From an uncultured Collinsella sp. (lineage in GTDB: Bacteria > Actinomycetota > Coriobacteriia > Coriobacteriales > Coriobacteriaceae), in contig CATWSG010000002.1 in the NCBI GenBank assembly GCA_958353395.1, positions 107,281 through 171,280 of the forward strand: DNA of 64,000 nucleotides. The letters run 5' to 3'. The notes under the pieces are model-generated. The model was not told the origin of the DNA, made no database searches, and was given only the letters and a program-made list of their open reading frames with translations. Numbering within the stretch: the stretch's first letter is position 1; the number at the start of each line of letters is the position of its first letter. This document shows positions 50,171-59,700 of the stretch, one piece after another. Position numbers and translations under genes: made by a program.

Positions 50171-52798
50171 ATGAGAATCGATAAGCTAGCTATGACGTCG
50201 CGCGAGGCGTTGCAGACCGCCATGAGCACGGCTGCCGACGCGCAGGCCGGTGCGGTGGAGCCGATTCACCTGCTGTCCGCCCTGCTTGGTGCCGGCGAGC
50301 GCAATATCTCCGTGATCATCGAGCGCATCGGTGCCGACCCGGCCCAGCTCGCACGCTCCACACAAGATGCCATCGACCACGCGCCCAAGGTTTCGGGCGA
50401 GGGCCAGCAGATGGGCCTGTCCAACGAGCTCGTCCGCGTCATCGAAAAGGCCGAAAAGAAGGCCACCAAGATGGGCGACAGCTTTGTGGTGACCGAGCAT
50501 CTGCTCATGGCACTTGCCGAGGACAAGGGCGAGGCCGGCCGCGTGCTGCGCGATGCCGGCGTGACCAAGGAGCGTATCGAGCAGGTCTACGAGGAGCTGC
50601 GCGGCGATGACCGCGTGACGTCTGCCGAGGACAAGACCCAGTTTGAGGCCTTGGAGCAGTACGGTCGCAACATCTGCGACCTCGCCCGCGCCGGCAAGCT
50701 CGACCCGGTCATCGGCCGTACCGACGAGATTCGCCGTACCATCCAGGTCCTGTCCCGCCGCACCAAGAACAACCCCGTGCTCATTGGCGAGCCGGGCGTC
50801 GGCAAGACGGCTATCGTCGAGGGTATCGCCCAGCGTATCGTGGCCGGCGACGTGCCGAGCACCCTGCGTGACCGCGACCTCATCGAGCTCGACATGAGCG
50901 CGCTGGTCGCCGGCGCCAAGTACCGCGGCGAGTTCGAGGACCGCTTGAAGGCTGTGCTCAAAGAAGTGCAAAAATCCGAAGGCAAGGTCATCCTGTTCAT
51001 CGATGAGCTTCACACCATCGTGGGCGCGGGTGCCACCGAGGGCTCCATGGACGCCGGCAACATCCTCAAGCCGGCGCTCGCCCGTGGCGACCTACATGCA
51101 ATCGGCGCGACCACGCTCGACGAGTATCGCAAGTACATCGAGAAGGACGCGGCGCTCGCCCGTCGTTTCCAGACCGTGATGGTGAGCGAGCCCACCGTTG
51201 AGAACACTATTTCGATCTTGCGTGGCCTCAAGGAGAAGTACGAGATCTTCCATGGCGTGCACATCACCGATAGCGCGCTCGTGGCCGCCGCCGACCTCTC
51301 CGATCGCTATATCGCCGACCGCTTCCTTCCCGACAAGGCCATCGACCTGGTCGATGAGGCGGCAAGCCGTCTGCGCATGGAGCTCGACAGCATGCCGGTC
51401 GAGATCGACGCCACCACGCGTCAGCTCACCCAGCTGCAGATCGAGGAACAGGCGCTCATGAAGGAGACCGACGACGCCTCCAAGGAGCGTCTGGAGGCCC
51501 TGCGCCAGGAGATTGCCGAGGTTCAGGAAAAGCTCAACGTGCAAAAGGCCGGCTGGCTCAACCAGAAGAACGCCATCGACCACGTGCAGGAGCTCAAGGG
51601 CCAGCTCGATGAGGCCAAGAGCGAAGAGGAGCGCGCGACGCGCAATGGCGACCTGGGCCGTGCGTCCGAGCTGCGCTACTCCGTGATCCCGGGCTTGCAG
51701 CAGCAGATTCAGGATTCCGAGGCCGCGCTCGAGGCGCAAAAGCAGCAGGACGGCGAGGGCCTCAACGAGCAGGTGACCTCCGATGAGATCGCCGAGGTCG
51801 TGAGCGCTTGGACCGGTGTGCCCGTCTCCAAGATGATGCAGGGCGAGCTCGACAAGCTGAAGGGCCTGGAGGGCGAGCTGCATAAGCGCGTCATCGGCCA
51901 GGACGAGGCGGTCTCCGCTGTCGCCGCGGCCGTGCGTCGCAGCCGTGCGGGTCTCTCCGATCCGGACAAGCCCATCGGCAGCTTCTTCTTCCTGGGCCCC
52001 ACCGGCGTGGGCAAGACCGAGCTCGCCAAGGCGCTGGCCGAGTGCCTGTTCGATGACGAGCGTGCGCTCGTGCGTATCGACATGTCTGAGTACATGGAGA
52101 AGTTCAGCGTCCAGCGTCTGATCGGTGCGCCTCCGGGATACGTGGGCTACGACGAGGGCGGCCAGCTCACCGAGGCCGTGCGCCGTCGTCCGTACTCCGT
52201 GATCTTGCTCGACGAGATGGAGAAAGCCCATCCGGATGTTTTCAACGTGCTGCTGCAGGTGCTTGACGACGGCCGTCTGACTGACGGTCAGGGTCGCCAG
52301 GTGTCCTTCAAGAACACGATCATCATCATGACGTCTAACGTGGGTTCCAAGGCCATCGCCGAGCTTTCCGGCAAGGACGAGGAGGAGATGCGCCATCAGG
52401 TCAACGCGGCCATGGCTCAGACCTTCCGCCCCGAGTTCCTCAACCGTATCGACGATATCGTGGTGTTCCATCCGCTCGGCATGGCGCAGATCGAGAAGAT
52501 CGTCGACATCCAGCTCGCCGACGTCCGCGCGCGTCTGGCCAAGGAGCGCATGACGCTTGCCATCACCCCGGCGGCCAAGCAGATGCTCGCCGTGGGCGGC
52601 CTGGACCCGGTCTTTGGCGCCCGTCCGCTCAAGCGTCTGGTGCAGCGCGAGGTCGTGGATGCCATCGCCGCCGCTATCATCGACGGCACGGTGCGCGAGG
52701 GCGATCAGGTGACGGTCGATGTCGACAAGGACGGCGGCTTTACCGTCGTGTGCGACAATACGCCGGCGGCCACCTACGAGGTCCCCGACGCCGAGTAG
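50171..52798 (+). CDS. clpB: Protein disaggregase ClpB
   Basis: An 875-residue Hsp100 ATPase that, with DnaK, rescues aggregated proteins. Domains: N-terminal Clp repeat domain (1-150), first AAA+ module with GEPGVGKT near 210 and ILFIDELHTIVGAG, the long middle coiled coil (~400-530) that distinguishes ClpB from ClpC/ClpA, the second AAA+ module with GPTGVGKTELAKALAE near 615 and VILLDEMEKAHPDVFN, and the C-terminal D2-small domain. The GAGAGGTG site precedes the ATG. Its promoter shares the motif found before dnaK. Confidence 0.98.
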   Translation: MRIDKLAMTSREALQTAMSTAADAQAGAVEPIHLLSALLGAGERNISVIIERIGADPAQLARSTQDAIDHAPKVSGEGQQMGLSNELVRVIEKAEKKATKMGDSFVVTEHLLMALAEDKGEAGRVLRDAGVTKERIEQVYEELRGDDRVTSAEDKTQFEALEQYGRNICDLARAGKLDPVIGRTDEIRRTIQVLSRRTKNNPVLIGEPGVGKTAIVEGIAQRIVAGDVPSTLRDRDLIELDMSALVAGAKYRGEFEDRLKAVLKEVQKSEGKVILFIDELHTIVGAGATEGSMDAGNILKPALARGDLHAIGATTLDEYRKYIEKDAALARRFQTVMVSEPTVENTISILRGLKEKYEIFHGVHITDSALVAAADLSDRYIADRFLPDKAIDLVDEAASRLRMELDSMPVEIDATTRQLTQLQIEEQALMKETDDASKERLEALRQEIAEVQEKLNVQKAGWLNQKNAIDHVQELKGQLDEAKSEEERATRNGDLGRASELRYSVIPGLQQQIQDSEAALEAQKQQDGEGLNEQVTSDEIAEVVSAWTGVPVSKMMQGELDKLKGLEGELHKRVIGQDEAVSAVAAAVRRSRAGLSDPDKPIGSFFFLGPTGVGKTELAKALAECLFDDERALVRIDMSEYMEKFSVQRLIGAPPGYVGYDEGGQLTEAVRRRPYSVILLDEMEKAHPDVFNVLLQVLDDGRLTDGQGRQVSFKNTIIIMTSNVGSKAIAELSGKDEEEMRHQVNAAMAQTFRPEFLNRIDDIVVFHPLGMAQIEKIVDIQLADVRARLAKERMTLAITPAAKQMLAVGGLDPVFGARPLKRLVQREVVDAIAAAIIDGTVREGDQVTVDVDKDGGFTVVCDNTPAATYEVPDAE

Positions 52799-52841
52799 AT
52801 TTTGGGCCATGCCTTAAAATCTGCCTTTTGAGCCGAACGCC

Positions 52842-52877
52842 AAGGGCGGCGGATCCGATTGGGTCCGCCGCCCTTTT
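52842..52877 (+). terminator. Rho-independent terminator of clpB
   Basis: AAGGGCGGCGGATCC pairs with GGGTCCGCCGCCCTT around GATT, followed by five T. Confidence 0.9.
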
Positions 52878-52930
52878 TCGTGCGACAATCGATGGTGTTG
52901 AACGTGAGCACATGGCAAGGAGCTATGCAG

Positions 52931-53125
52931 ATGAAAGACGAGAACAAGACGAACGCACCGGTGGCTGAGGCGGCGCCCGCCGCACCGAAGACTCCGCCTA
53001 AACCGGCACCCAAGCCGCGCGACCCCTACATCCGTGCCGAGAACGAGGACGATGACGGCTACGATCCCTACAGCGATCGCCGCCCCGAGCGCGAGCCAAT
53101 GTTCGAAGCCGATCCGTGGCGCTAA
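52931..53125 (+). CDS. Small proline-rich acidic protein
   Basis: A 64-residue protein with a Pro/Ala/Lys-rich first half (TPPKPAPKPRDP) and an acidic, aromatic second half (DDDGYDPYSDRRPEREP). It appears disordered and is not recognised. AAGGAG lies 8 bp before the ATG at 52931; an ATG at 52925 is too close to that site. It follows the clpB terminator and is followed by a 67-nt hairpin, so it seems to be an independent small gene. Confidence 0.55.
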   Translation: MKDENKTNAPVAEAAPAAPKTPPKPAPKPRDPYIRAENEDDDGYDPYSDRRPEREPMFEADPWR

Positions 53126-53137
53126 GTGCCACCAATA

Positions 53138-53204
53138 AGTTGCGGTGAAATAGGGACTGTTTTGCGGTTTGACCAGCAAAAACAATCCCTATTTCACCGC
53201 AACT
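53138..53204. repeat. 67-nt hairpin repeat P1, copy 3
   Basis: AGTTGCGGTGAAATAGGGA is mirrored by TCCCTATTTCACCGCAACT. Here the arm reads GGGA/TCCC where other copies read GTTCCT/AGGAAC, a compensatory change. Confidence 0.8.
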
Positions 53205-53230
53205 GCGTTGGGCGGCTGTCTTCGGGCTGG

Positions 53231-54733
53231 CTAGTCCTGGGCTTTGATGCTCGGCAGGAGAATCTGGGCGAGGTAGTCGGTCTCGAGTTTGGTCGCGGCG
53301 TCTGCGTTGCCGTCTTTACCGACCAGCACGTTCTTGATCTGACTATAGGTGTAGCGGTTGCCAGTCGTAAGCTCAACAAGCTCAATGGCCGTGTCCATGG
53401 GGTAGGTCGACACGGGGTCATGCGTGCGTCCGTTGATGGTCTGGGGCACCACATACGGATAAACGGGGCCGCTGGCGTAGACGGTGTAGCCGTTGCCGAG
53501 GTTTGCCGCACCCAAAACCGCGTCGCCCTCATCGGGCGTAAAGCTCTCGCCGTCGCGCACCGTGACAAGCGTCACAAGCGGCGTGCTCGTGTCGCCGGCA
53601 AGATAGATGCACAGCGTGCTGCCGTTTTGCCAAGTCGCGACTTTGCCGTACCACTCAACGGGAATATCGAGCTGATACAGGTCCGTTGCCTTATGTCGAG
53701 CATCGGCGTCGCGGGCCGCCTGCGCCTTGCGGGAGCTCACGGCGTTGGTTGCGGCGTCTCGTCGCGCGGTTGCCGCCTGCTGGAGTACCTTTGCGACCGC
53801 GGCGGAATTCACCCCGCCTTCCTCGGCATACTTGGCGGCGGCATCGATCTGGTCGTCGGTCACCGTGTCGGCCGAAGGCACCTTGAGCTTAAAGGTGGCC
53901 TGGGTACTCAAATCCTGCCCATCGCTCTTAATGGTGACCTGGGCCTTGGTGGTCGGGACGGTGTAGATGGTGCCGTCGGCCGCGATGGGGGAGGCGGCGA
54001 TGGAGAACGTGTAATCGCCGGGCAGCAGCTTAATGCCGCGACCATGCTCGTCAACGTAGAGCGTTTCGCTCACGGAAGAACCGTCGGAATCCTGTCCGCT
54101 CACCTGCACGGGAATCTTGGAGCCAGTTGAGCAGTCGAGGCCCGCGGCATGCACGCCGATCTGCACCGACATCATGGTATGGGCGTTTGCGGCAAGCACG
54201 GCAGCCTGCTCTTGTTGATATCCGTTCCAGGCAGCATAGCCTGCGCCGCCGGCGACGAGCGCGACGGCCACAACGCCGGCAACCATCAGGTTGCGGCGCT
54301 TGGGCGACATCTTACGATGACGAACCTCGGCTTCGCGTGCCGAAGGAACGGACGGTAGGGGAATATCGCCCATGGCGATGGTCTCGTCCACGGCAGGCGC
54401 AGAGCCTAAGCCAGGGAGCTCGCGGGTCAGCGAATCTTCGGCCGGCAAGTTGTCGAGCAAGATGGTTTCCTCGCTCGTGTCGGATTCGGGCTGGTCGTCG
54501 GCCTCGCATTCGGAATCCTCGTGCCCCGCCCCGTCTTCGGTGGGCGACGCGCTATCGTCTTTTGCATCCTGATCATCGGGCTGTGCCTCGATTTCCGGCT
54601 CATCCTGCACATCGACGCTCGAATCGTCAAACGCAACATCGTCAAGCGAAATCCGGTCTAGGCTCTCCAAGGCCTCGGCACACGCTTCTGCATCTTGGGC
54701 CGCATCCTCTTGGCCCATCGTCTCATCTTTCAT
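53231..54733 (-). CDS. Large single-pass membrane protein with acidic cytoplasmic domain
   Basis: A 500-residue protein. Residues 1-135 are strongly acidic and disordered; a basic patch (RHRKMSPKRRN) and one hydrophobic segment (~150-170: LMVAGVVAVALVAGGAGYAAW) follow, then an extracytoplasmic region with an Ig-like segment (VQVSGQDSDGSSVSETLYVD), an Ala-rich helical stretch (~310-355) and a C-terminal domain similar to YARHG- or DUF-type extracellular domains (NGRTHDPVSTYPMDTAIELVELTTGNRYTYSQI). Function unknown. The start at 54733 has GGGGGA upstream; longer in-frame sequence is not coding-like. The gene is convergent with the small ORF at 52931. Confidence 0.78.
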   Translation of the reverse strand: MKDETMGQEDAAQDAEACAEALESLDRISLDDVAFDDSSVDVQDEPEIEAQPDDQDAKDDSASPTEDGAGHEDSECEADDQPESDTSEETILLDNLPAEDSLTRELPGLGSAPAVDETIAMGDIPLPSVPSAREAEVRHRKMSPKRRNLMVAGVVAVALVAGGAGYAAWNGYQQEQAAVLAANAHTMMSVQIGVHAAGLDCSTGSKIPVQVSGQDSDGSSVSETLYVDEHGRGIKLLPGDYTFSIAASPIAADGTIYTVPTTKAQVTIKSDGQDLSTQATFKLKVPSADTVTDDQIDAAAKYAEEGGVNSAAVAKVLQQAATARRDAATNAVSSRKAQAARDADARHKATDLYQLDIPVEWYGKVATWQNGSTLCIYLAGDTSTPLVTLVTVRDGESFTPDEGDAVLGAANLGNGYTVYASGPVYPYVVPQTINGRTHDPVSTYPMDTAIELVELTTGNRYTYSQIKNVLVGKDGNADAATKLETDYLAQILLPSIKAQD

Positions 54734-54864
54734 ATATCCCCCAAGCTCAATATCGGGACAACACTGTACCCAAAAACGGGACCCCATAGAGCCGCCGCAT
54801 GATTTGAAATCCGATTTTATATATGCGCATGTTTTTGAATAGATGAATAGAGACGCAACGACAA

Positions 54865-54902
54865 AAGCCCCCGAAAAGCGAGCGAAACGCTTTCCGGGGG
54901 CT
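54865..54902 (-). terminator. Terminator of the DUF5692 gene
   Basis: AGCCCCCGAAAAGCG pairs with CGCTTTCCGGGGGCT around AGCGAAA, with TTTTGT on the minus-strand side. Confidence 0.75.
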
Positions 54903-54970
54903 CTGCGAGACATTGGATTGAAAATCCTGGCGGGCGGGCCTATGCCCAAGCGCCAACAGCGACCAACATG

Positions 54971-55978
54971 TTACTCGGCGTGCGCGTAATCAACCTTGGC
55001 GCGGCGAGCGGTAGCCTTCTCCCAATCGCTGGTGCCCTCAAAGACATCCTGCTTGTAGGGATTGCGGCCGAGCTTCTTGGCACGGTAGGCGATGTAGATG
55101 ATCGCGGCGACGTTGGCGACCAGTGCGGCGATCGAGACCGCGGTGGCGGCGCCGGGATCGAGCGTGGAGTGCGTCACAAAGATGGACTCCTCCTGGAAGT
55201 ACGGGAACACCTGGGCAAACATGCACCAAATGGCCAGCGTAAAGGCGCGGTTCTGAATCCAGCCGCCCTTGTTCCAGATAAAGGCGGCGACGGTGGGCGC
55301 CAGCAGCAGCGCAAAGCCGCAGAACCAGGAGTGGGTGGGCAGGCAGTTGTAGGTGTAGCAGAAGTTCCAGATATCGTAGGCGATGATGTAGACCCAGGTC
55401 ATGTCGGGCCACAGCATGTCGGTCTTGTCCTCGGAGGCGTAGACGCTCCACCAACCGGTCATGCAGAAGATGTTGATGATGCCCGCGATACCGTTGAACA
55501 CGTTGTTCCAGCCGGCCAGCTGCGTGGCGCCCTCGGAGGTGACCCAGGTGGACTCGCCCAGGACAAAGAAGTGATAGGCGCTCTCAAAGTCAGACACGAC
55601 GGCGATCATGATGTTGATGGCGACGATCACAAACGGCCACGCGCGGAACCAATGCGCCTTGCCGATTTTGCCCCACTGGTACTTAATGGCAATGAAACCC
55701 CAGCAACCGGCCAGCGCCGCGTACACTTTGGCGTAGTGGAACCAGCTGTTCTGGTACACATGGGTGGGGTTGGTGAGCGCCCACTCGGCACCCTGCGAAA
55801 CGCCGACGGCGATGGCGACGCAGTAGATGGTCATGGCCAGCGGAGCCACGCCAAAGATGATGGCTGCGCCGAGCTTGGTGCGGCGGCCGACCTCGTTGAG
55901 CACGATCAGGCCAATAAAGACCATGGCCCAGCCGGCCCAGTGGATAAGGGTATCGCTACCCCAAACATCGAACAGCAT
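54971..55978 (-). CDS. DUF5692 family multi-pass membrane protein
   Basis: A 335-residue integral membrane protein with about nine hydrophobic segments. The many aromatic residues (DMLWPDMTWVYIIAYDIWNF, YNCLPTHSWFCGFALLL) match what is remembered of DUF5692, a family of Coriobacteriia and Firmicutes without a known function. It may transport or sense a small molecule. It lies 63 bp downstream of a TetR gene on the same strand, which points to joint control with the divergent flavoprotein at 56893. Family name given without a profile search. Confidence 0.72.
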   Translation of the reverse strand: MLFDVWGSDTLIHWAGWAMVFIGLIVLNEVGRRTKLGAAIIFGVAPLAMTIYCVAIAVGVSQGAEWALTNPTHVYQNSWFHYAKVYAALAGCWGFIAIKYQWGKIGKAHWFRAWPFVIVAINIMIAVVSDFESAYHFFVLGESTWVTSEGATQLAGWNNVFNGIAGIINIFCMTGWWSVYASEDKTDMLWPDMTWVYIIAYDIWNFCYTYNCLPTHSWFCGFALLLAPTVAAFIWNKGGWIQNRAFTLAIWCMFAQVFPYFQEESIFVTHSTLDPGAATAVSIAALVANVAAIIYIAYRAKKLGRNPYKQDVFEGTSDWEKATARRAKVDYAHAE

Positions 55979-56041
55979 GCTGCTCTCCTTTCACACGCCC
56001 GCGGCCCCTCTTCCGATCGCGGGCAGTTTGGCCAAATGTCG

Positions 56042-56704
56042 TCAGTTCTGGGGCTTGCGCTCCGGATACTTGGCGGTATAGCCCTCGATGTGGAGTGTCG
56101 AGGCGATGATTTCCTTGACTGTCTCGTCGGGCACATCGGGGTGCGTGCGGATATACATCAACAACCCCATGATGAGGGTGTAGAACGTCTCGTAGACATG
56201 GTCGATGCGTAGCTCATGATGGGCGACAAAATCCACCACGGTGGTGTCGCAGATATACTGCGCCACGCGCTGGACCACGTTGTGCAAAAAGCCGCCGTAG
56301 AGCGCGCCGCTGCTCGAGGTGAGCGTACTCGGCAGCTCGTGGCCGCTGACGACCAGGCGCTTGAAGAGCGGGGCGACGGTGTCGAGTGCACCCTCGATAT
56401 CACCGACGATGCGGCTGGCATTCCACTGCTCGAGCTCGGCGATAAAACCGTCGATCGCCTCGTCCATGACGGCGGTGACGGCGGCGTCCATGTCGGCGAA
56501 GTAGTGGTAGAACAGCGAGCGCGTGCAGCCGGCTCGCTTGGTCACGGCCGAGACGGATAGATGGGACACGCCCAGCTCGGAGCTTACGGTGCGCACGGCA
56601 TCGAGGATCTCGCGACGGCGTTCGTCTCCCGTCAGGCGCTTTGTCGCGCTATCGGATGCGGGGACGGCATCGACCACAGAGGTATCTGCTGCGTTGTTGC
56701 CCAT
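56042..56704 (-). CDS. TetR-family transcriptional regulator
   Basis: A 220-residue repressor with the N-terminal TetR helix-turn-helix (ILDAVRTVSSELGVSHLSV and KRAGCTRSLFYHYFADMDA, residues ~30-75) and an all-helical ligand-binding domain. It probably represses itself, the DUF5692 gene and the divergent flavoprotein gene through two palindromes at 56763 and 56786. The ligand is unknown. The ATG at 56704 is preceded by GAAAGGCGG. Confidence 0.9.
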   Translation of the reverse strand: MGNNAADTSVVDAVPASDSATKRLTGDERRREILDAVRTVSSELGVSHLSVSAVTKRAGCTRSLFYHYFADMDAAVTAVMDEAIDGFIAELEQWNASRIVGDIEGALDTVAPLFKRLVVSGHELPSTLTSSSGALYGGFLHNVVQRVAQYICDTTVVDFVAHHELRIDHVYETFYTLIMGLLMYIRTHPDVPDETVKEIIASTLHIEGYTAKYPERKPQN

Positions 56705-56762
56705 GTTTTGCCGCCTTTCATCCTCTTTTGCCTGACCGTTCGCCTAACAGTCTTGAATATTG

Positions 56763-56800
56763 TTGACGGTTCGTCAATACTATTTTTGACACAATGTCAA
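56763..56800. promoter_or_regulatory. Twin palindromic operator in the tetR/flavoprotein divergon
   Basis: TTGACGGTTCGTCAA (56763-56777) and TTGACACAATGTCAA (56786-56800) share TTGAC-N5-GTCAA and are 23 bp apart start to start, about two helical turns. They overlap TTGACA-type -35 sequences on both strands. TetR dimers are expected to bind both. Confidence 0.75.
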
Positions 56801-56892
56801 CAATGGCGGGTGAACGGCATGGGGGCATGCCCGGCCTGCAAAAAAGAGGGGTGCCGCGGTCTCGCCGGGCTGTGGCAAGAGAAGGGACAACC

Positions 56893-59670
56893 ATGATTCT
56901 CAACGGACCGGGAATTAGCTACACCGAGCCCGATATCGGTTCGGAGTTCGTGCCGCCGCTGCCGGAGCATCCGCGCGAGGCCATTGTCAAGCTGTGCGAG
57001 CATTGCACCAACCGACTGCTGCATCGCGACGAGCTGCTGGGCTACGAGTACTGGTCGTTTGCCGAGGCCGCGACCGACGAGCAGGCCGAGGTGCTTTGCA
57101 AGATGAAGATGCGCCGTCCCTACACGCTGCCCGAGATGGTCAAGCTCACCGGCATGCCCGAGGCTCAGATCGAGAAGATGCTCGACGACATGAGCTACAC
57201 GGGTCTGCTCGAGTACAACTGGGAAAATCCCGAGCGCGCCAAGCAGTGGGTGCTGCCCATGCTGGTACCGGGTTCCGCCGAGTTCCTCAACATGCGCGTG
57301 AGCCAGCTCGAAGAGCACCCGGTCTACGCCAAGTTCTTTGAGCAGGCGTCCAAGGGACCGCTGTCCAAGGCCACGCCGATGGTGCCGCCCGGAGGCGCCG
57401 GTATCGGCATGCACGTCATTCCAGTCGAGAAGGCCATCGACGCCGCGAGCACCTCGGTGCCGATCGAGCATATCGAGCATTGGCTCGACAAATACGAGGG
57501 TAAGTATGCCGCCAGCACCTGCAGCTGCCGCGCGAGCCGTCGCGTGATGGGCGAGGGTTGCGCCGACGACCCCGCCGACTGGTGCATTGCCGTGGGCGAT
57601 ATGGCCGACTACGTGGTCGAGACCGACCGCGGCCACTATGTGACGCGCGAGGAGGTCTACGACATTTTGCGCCAGGCCGAGGACAACGGCTTTGTGCACC
57701 AGATCACCAATATCGACGGCGAGAACAAGATCTTCGCCATCTGCAACTGCAACGTCAACGTGTGCTACGCCCTGCGCACCTCGCAGCTGTTCAACACGCC
57801 CAATCTTTCGCGCTCGGCCTATGTCGCCAAGGTCGAGAAGGACAAGTGTGTGGCCTGCGGTCGCTGCGTTGAAGTGTGCCCGGCCGGCGCCGCCAAGCTC
57901 GGCCAGAAGCTCTGCAGCAAAAAGGCCGGCGGACAGGTGCCCGAGTATCCGCGCCAGGAGCTGCCCGATGCCACCAAGTGGGACCACACCAAGTGGTCGC
58001 CCAACTACCGCAACGATAACCGTATCGAGACGCACGAGTCCGGCACCGCGCCCTGCAAGACGGCTTGCCCCGCGCACGTTGCCGTTCAGGGCTATCTGAA
58101 GCTTGCGGCACAGGGCCGCTATGACGAGGCGCTGGCGCTCATCAAGCGCGAGAACCCGCTGCCCGCTATCTGCGGCCGCGTGTGCAACCGCCGCTGTGAG
58201 GATGCTTGCACCCGCGGCCGTGTGGACGCCGCCGTGGCTATCGACGAGGTCAAGAAGTTCATCGCCCAGCGCGATCTTGATGCCGCGACCCGCTATGTCC
58301 CACCCGTGGTGACCCCGACGCGTGCCGGCGGCTTCGATCAGAAGATCGCCATCATCGGTGCCGGCCCGGCCGGTCTGTCCTGTGCCTTCTATCTGGCCGA
58401 GAAGGGCTACAAGCCCGTCGTGTTCGAGAAGAACGAGCGCCCGGGCGGCATGCTCACCTATGGCATTCCCAGCTTTAAGCTGCAGAAGGATGTTATCGAG
58501 GCCGAGGTCGAGATCATTCGCCTGATGGGTGCCGAGTTCCGCTATGGCGTGGAGGTCGGTCGCGACGTGACGCTCGACGAGCTGCGTGAGCAGGGCTTTA
58601 AGGCCTTTTATGTTGCCATCGGCTGCCAGGGTGGCCGCCTCGCCGGTATTCCGGGTGAGGATGCCGAGGACGTGACCGTGGCCGTTGACTTTTTGCGTGA
58701 GGTCAACAGTGGCAAGATCGATGCGCTGCCCGGCCGCACCATCGTGGTGGGCGGCGGCAACGTGGCTATCGACGTCGCGCGCAACGCCTGCCGTTTGGGT
58801 TCCGAGCACGTTGAGATGTTCTGCCTGGAGAGCGAGGCCCAGATGCCCGCTAGCGAGGAGGAGCGTCGCGAGGCTGTTGAGGACGGCGCCCACATCAGTT
58901 GCGGCTGGGGCCCCAAGGAGGTTCACCTGGACGAGGCCGGTCGTGTGTGTGGTATCACCTTCAAGCGCTGCACGCGTGTCTTTGACGACGAGGGTCGGTT
59001 TGCGCCCGAGTACGACGAGAACGATCTGCGCCGTGTCGATGCCGACCGTGTCGTCATGTCGATTGGCCAGTCCATTGTGTGGGGCGATCTGCTGGCTGGC
59101 TCCAAGGTGGAGCTTGGCCGCGGCCAGGGCGCCCTTGCCGATCCTCAGACCTATCAGACCGCTGAGCCCGACATCTTTGTGGGCGGAGACGTCTACACCG
59201 GCCCGAGCTTTGCCATCGATGCCATCGCCGCCGGTCACGAGGCCGCCGTGTCCATCCATCGCTTTGTGCAGCCGGGCTCCACGCTCACCATCGGCCGCAA
59301 TCAGCGCCGCTACACCGCGCTCGACCGCGACGATGTCGTGATCGAGAGCTACGACAACGCGAGCCGCGAGGTGGCGCATGTCGACCGCGAGCGCGAGAAG
59401 GCCGCGCCGTTTAGCGAGTACGTCGAGACCTTTACCGAGGAGCAGGTGCGCGCCGAGACCGCCCGCTGCCTGGGTTGCGGTGCCTCGATCGTCGACCCCA
59501 ACAAGTGCATCGGCTGCGGTCTGTGCACTACCAAGTGTGCGTTCGATGCCATCCACCTGGATCGCGACCGCCCCGAGTGCTCCACGATGGTCAAATACGA
59601 GCAAAAGCTCCTAAGCCTGGGCAAGTATGCTTTGAAACGCGCCATCAAGATTAAGTTCGGTCGCAAGTAA
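56893..59670 (+). CDS. Iron-sulfur FAD/NAD(P) oxidoreductase, GltD/NfnB-like with N-terminal extension
   Basis: A 925-residue cytosolic flavoprotein. Residues 1-300 form an extension with cysteine-rich segments (CSCRASRRVMGEGC, CNCNVNVC). A ferredoxin motif CVACGRCVEVCP is near 319. The GltD-type cysteine linker (CKTACPAHVAVQGYLKLAAQ, CGRVCNRRCEDACTRG) covers 387-445, the FAD-binding IAIIGAGPAGLSCAFYLAEK near 485, and the NAD(P)-binding VVGGGNVAIDVARNA near 616. A second ferredoxin pair (CLGCG, CIGCGLCTTKCAF) is near 860-880. It likely passes electrons between NAD(P)H and a ferredoxin or partner enzyme; the acceptor is unknown. It diverges from tetR, and hypA follows 30 bp on. Confidence 0.85.
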   Translation: MILNGPGISYTEPDIGSEFVPPLPEHPREAIVKLCEHCTNRLLHRDELLGYEYWSFAEAATDEQAEVLCKMKMRRPYTLPEMVKLTGMPEAQIEKMLDDMSYTGLLEYNWENPERAKQWVLPMLVPGSAEFLNMRVSQLEEHPVYAKFFEQASKGPLSKATPMVPPGGAGIGMHVIPVEKAIDAASTSVPIEHIEHWLDKYEGKYAASTCSCRASRRVMGEGCADDPADWCIAVGDMADYVVETDRGHYVTREEVYDILRQAEDNGFVHQITNIDGENKIFAICNCNVNVCYALRTSQLFNTPNLSRSAYVAKVEKDKCVACGRCVEVCPAGAAKLGQKLCSKKAGGQVPEYPRQELPDATKWDHTKWSPNYRNDNRIETHESGTAPCKTACPAHVAVQGYLKLAAQGRYDEALALIKRENPLPAICGRVCNRRCEDACTRGRVDAAVAIDEVKKFIAQRDLDAATRYVPPVVTPTRAGGFDQKIAIIGAGPAGLSCAFYLAEKGYKPVVFEKNERPGGMLTYGIPSFKLQKDVIEAEVEIIRLMGAEFRYGVEVGRDVTLDELREQGFKAFYVAIGCQGGRLAGIPGEDAEDVTVAVDFLREVNSGKIDALPGRTIVVGGGNVAIDVARNACRLGSEHVEMFCLESEAQMPASEEERREAVEDGAHISCGWGPKEVHLDEAGRVCGITFKRCTRVFDDEGRFAPEYDENDLRRVDADRVVMSIGQSIVWGDLLAGSKVELGRGQGALADPQTYQTAEPDIFVGGDVYTGPSFAIDAIAAGHEAAVSIHRFVQPGSTLTIGRNQRRYTALDRDDVVIESYDNASREVAHVDREREKAAPFSEYVETFTEEQVRAETARCLGCGASIVDPNKCIGCGLCTTKCAFDAIHLDRDRPECSTMVKYEQKLLSLGKYALKRAIKIKFGRK

Positions 59671-59700
59671 GTAGTCATAACGGGAACGGCGGAGGAAAAA

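Noticed and set aside
51092..52810. A 572-codon minus-strand open frame
   Set aside because: Antisense shadow of clpB with no recognisable domain.
56797..59604. A 935-codon minus-strand open frame
   Set aside because: Antisense shadow of the iron-sulfur flavoprotein; low-complexity Gly/Ala/Val/His composition.
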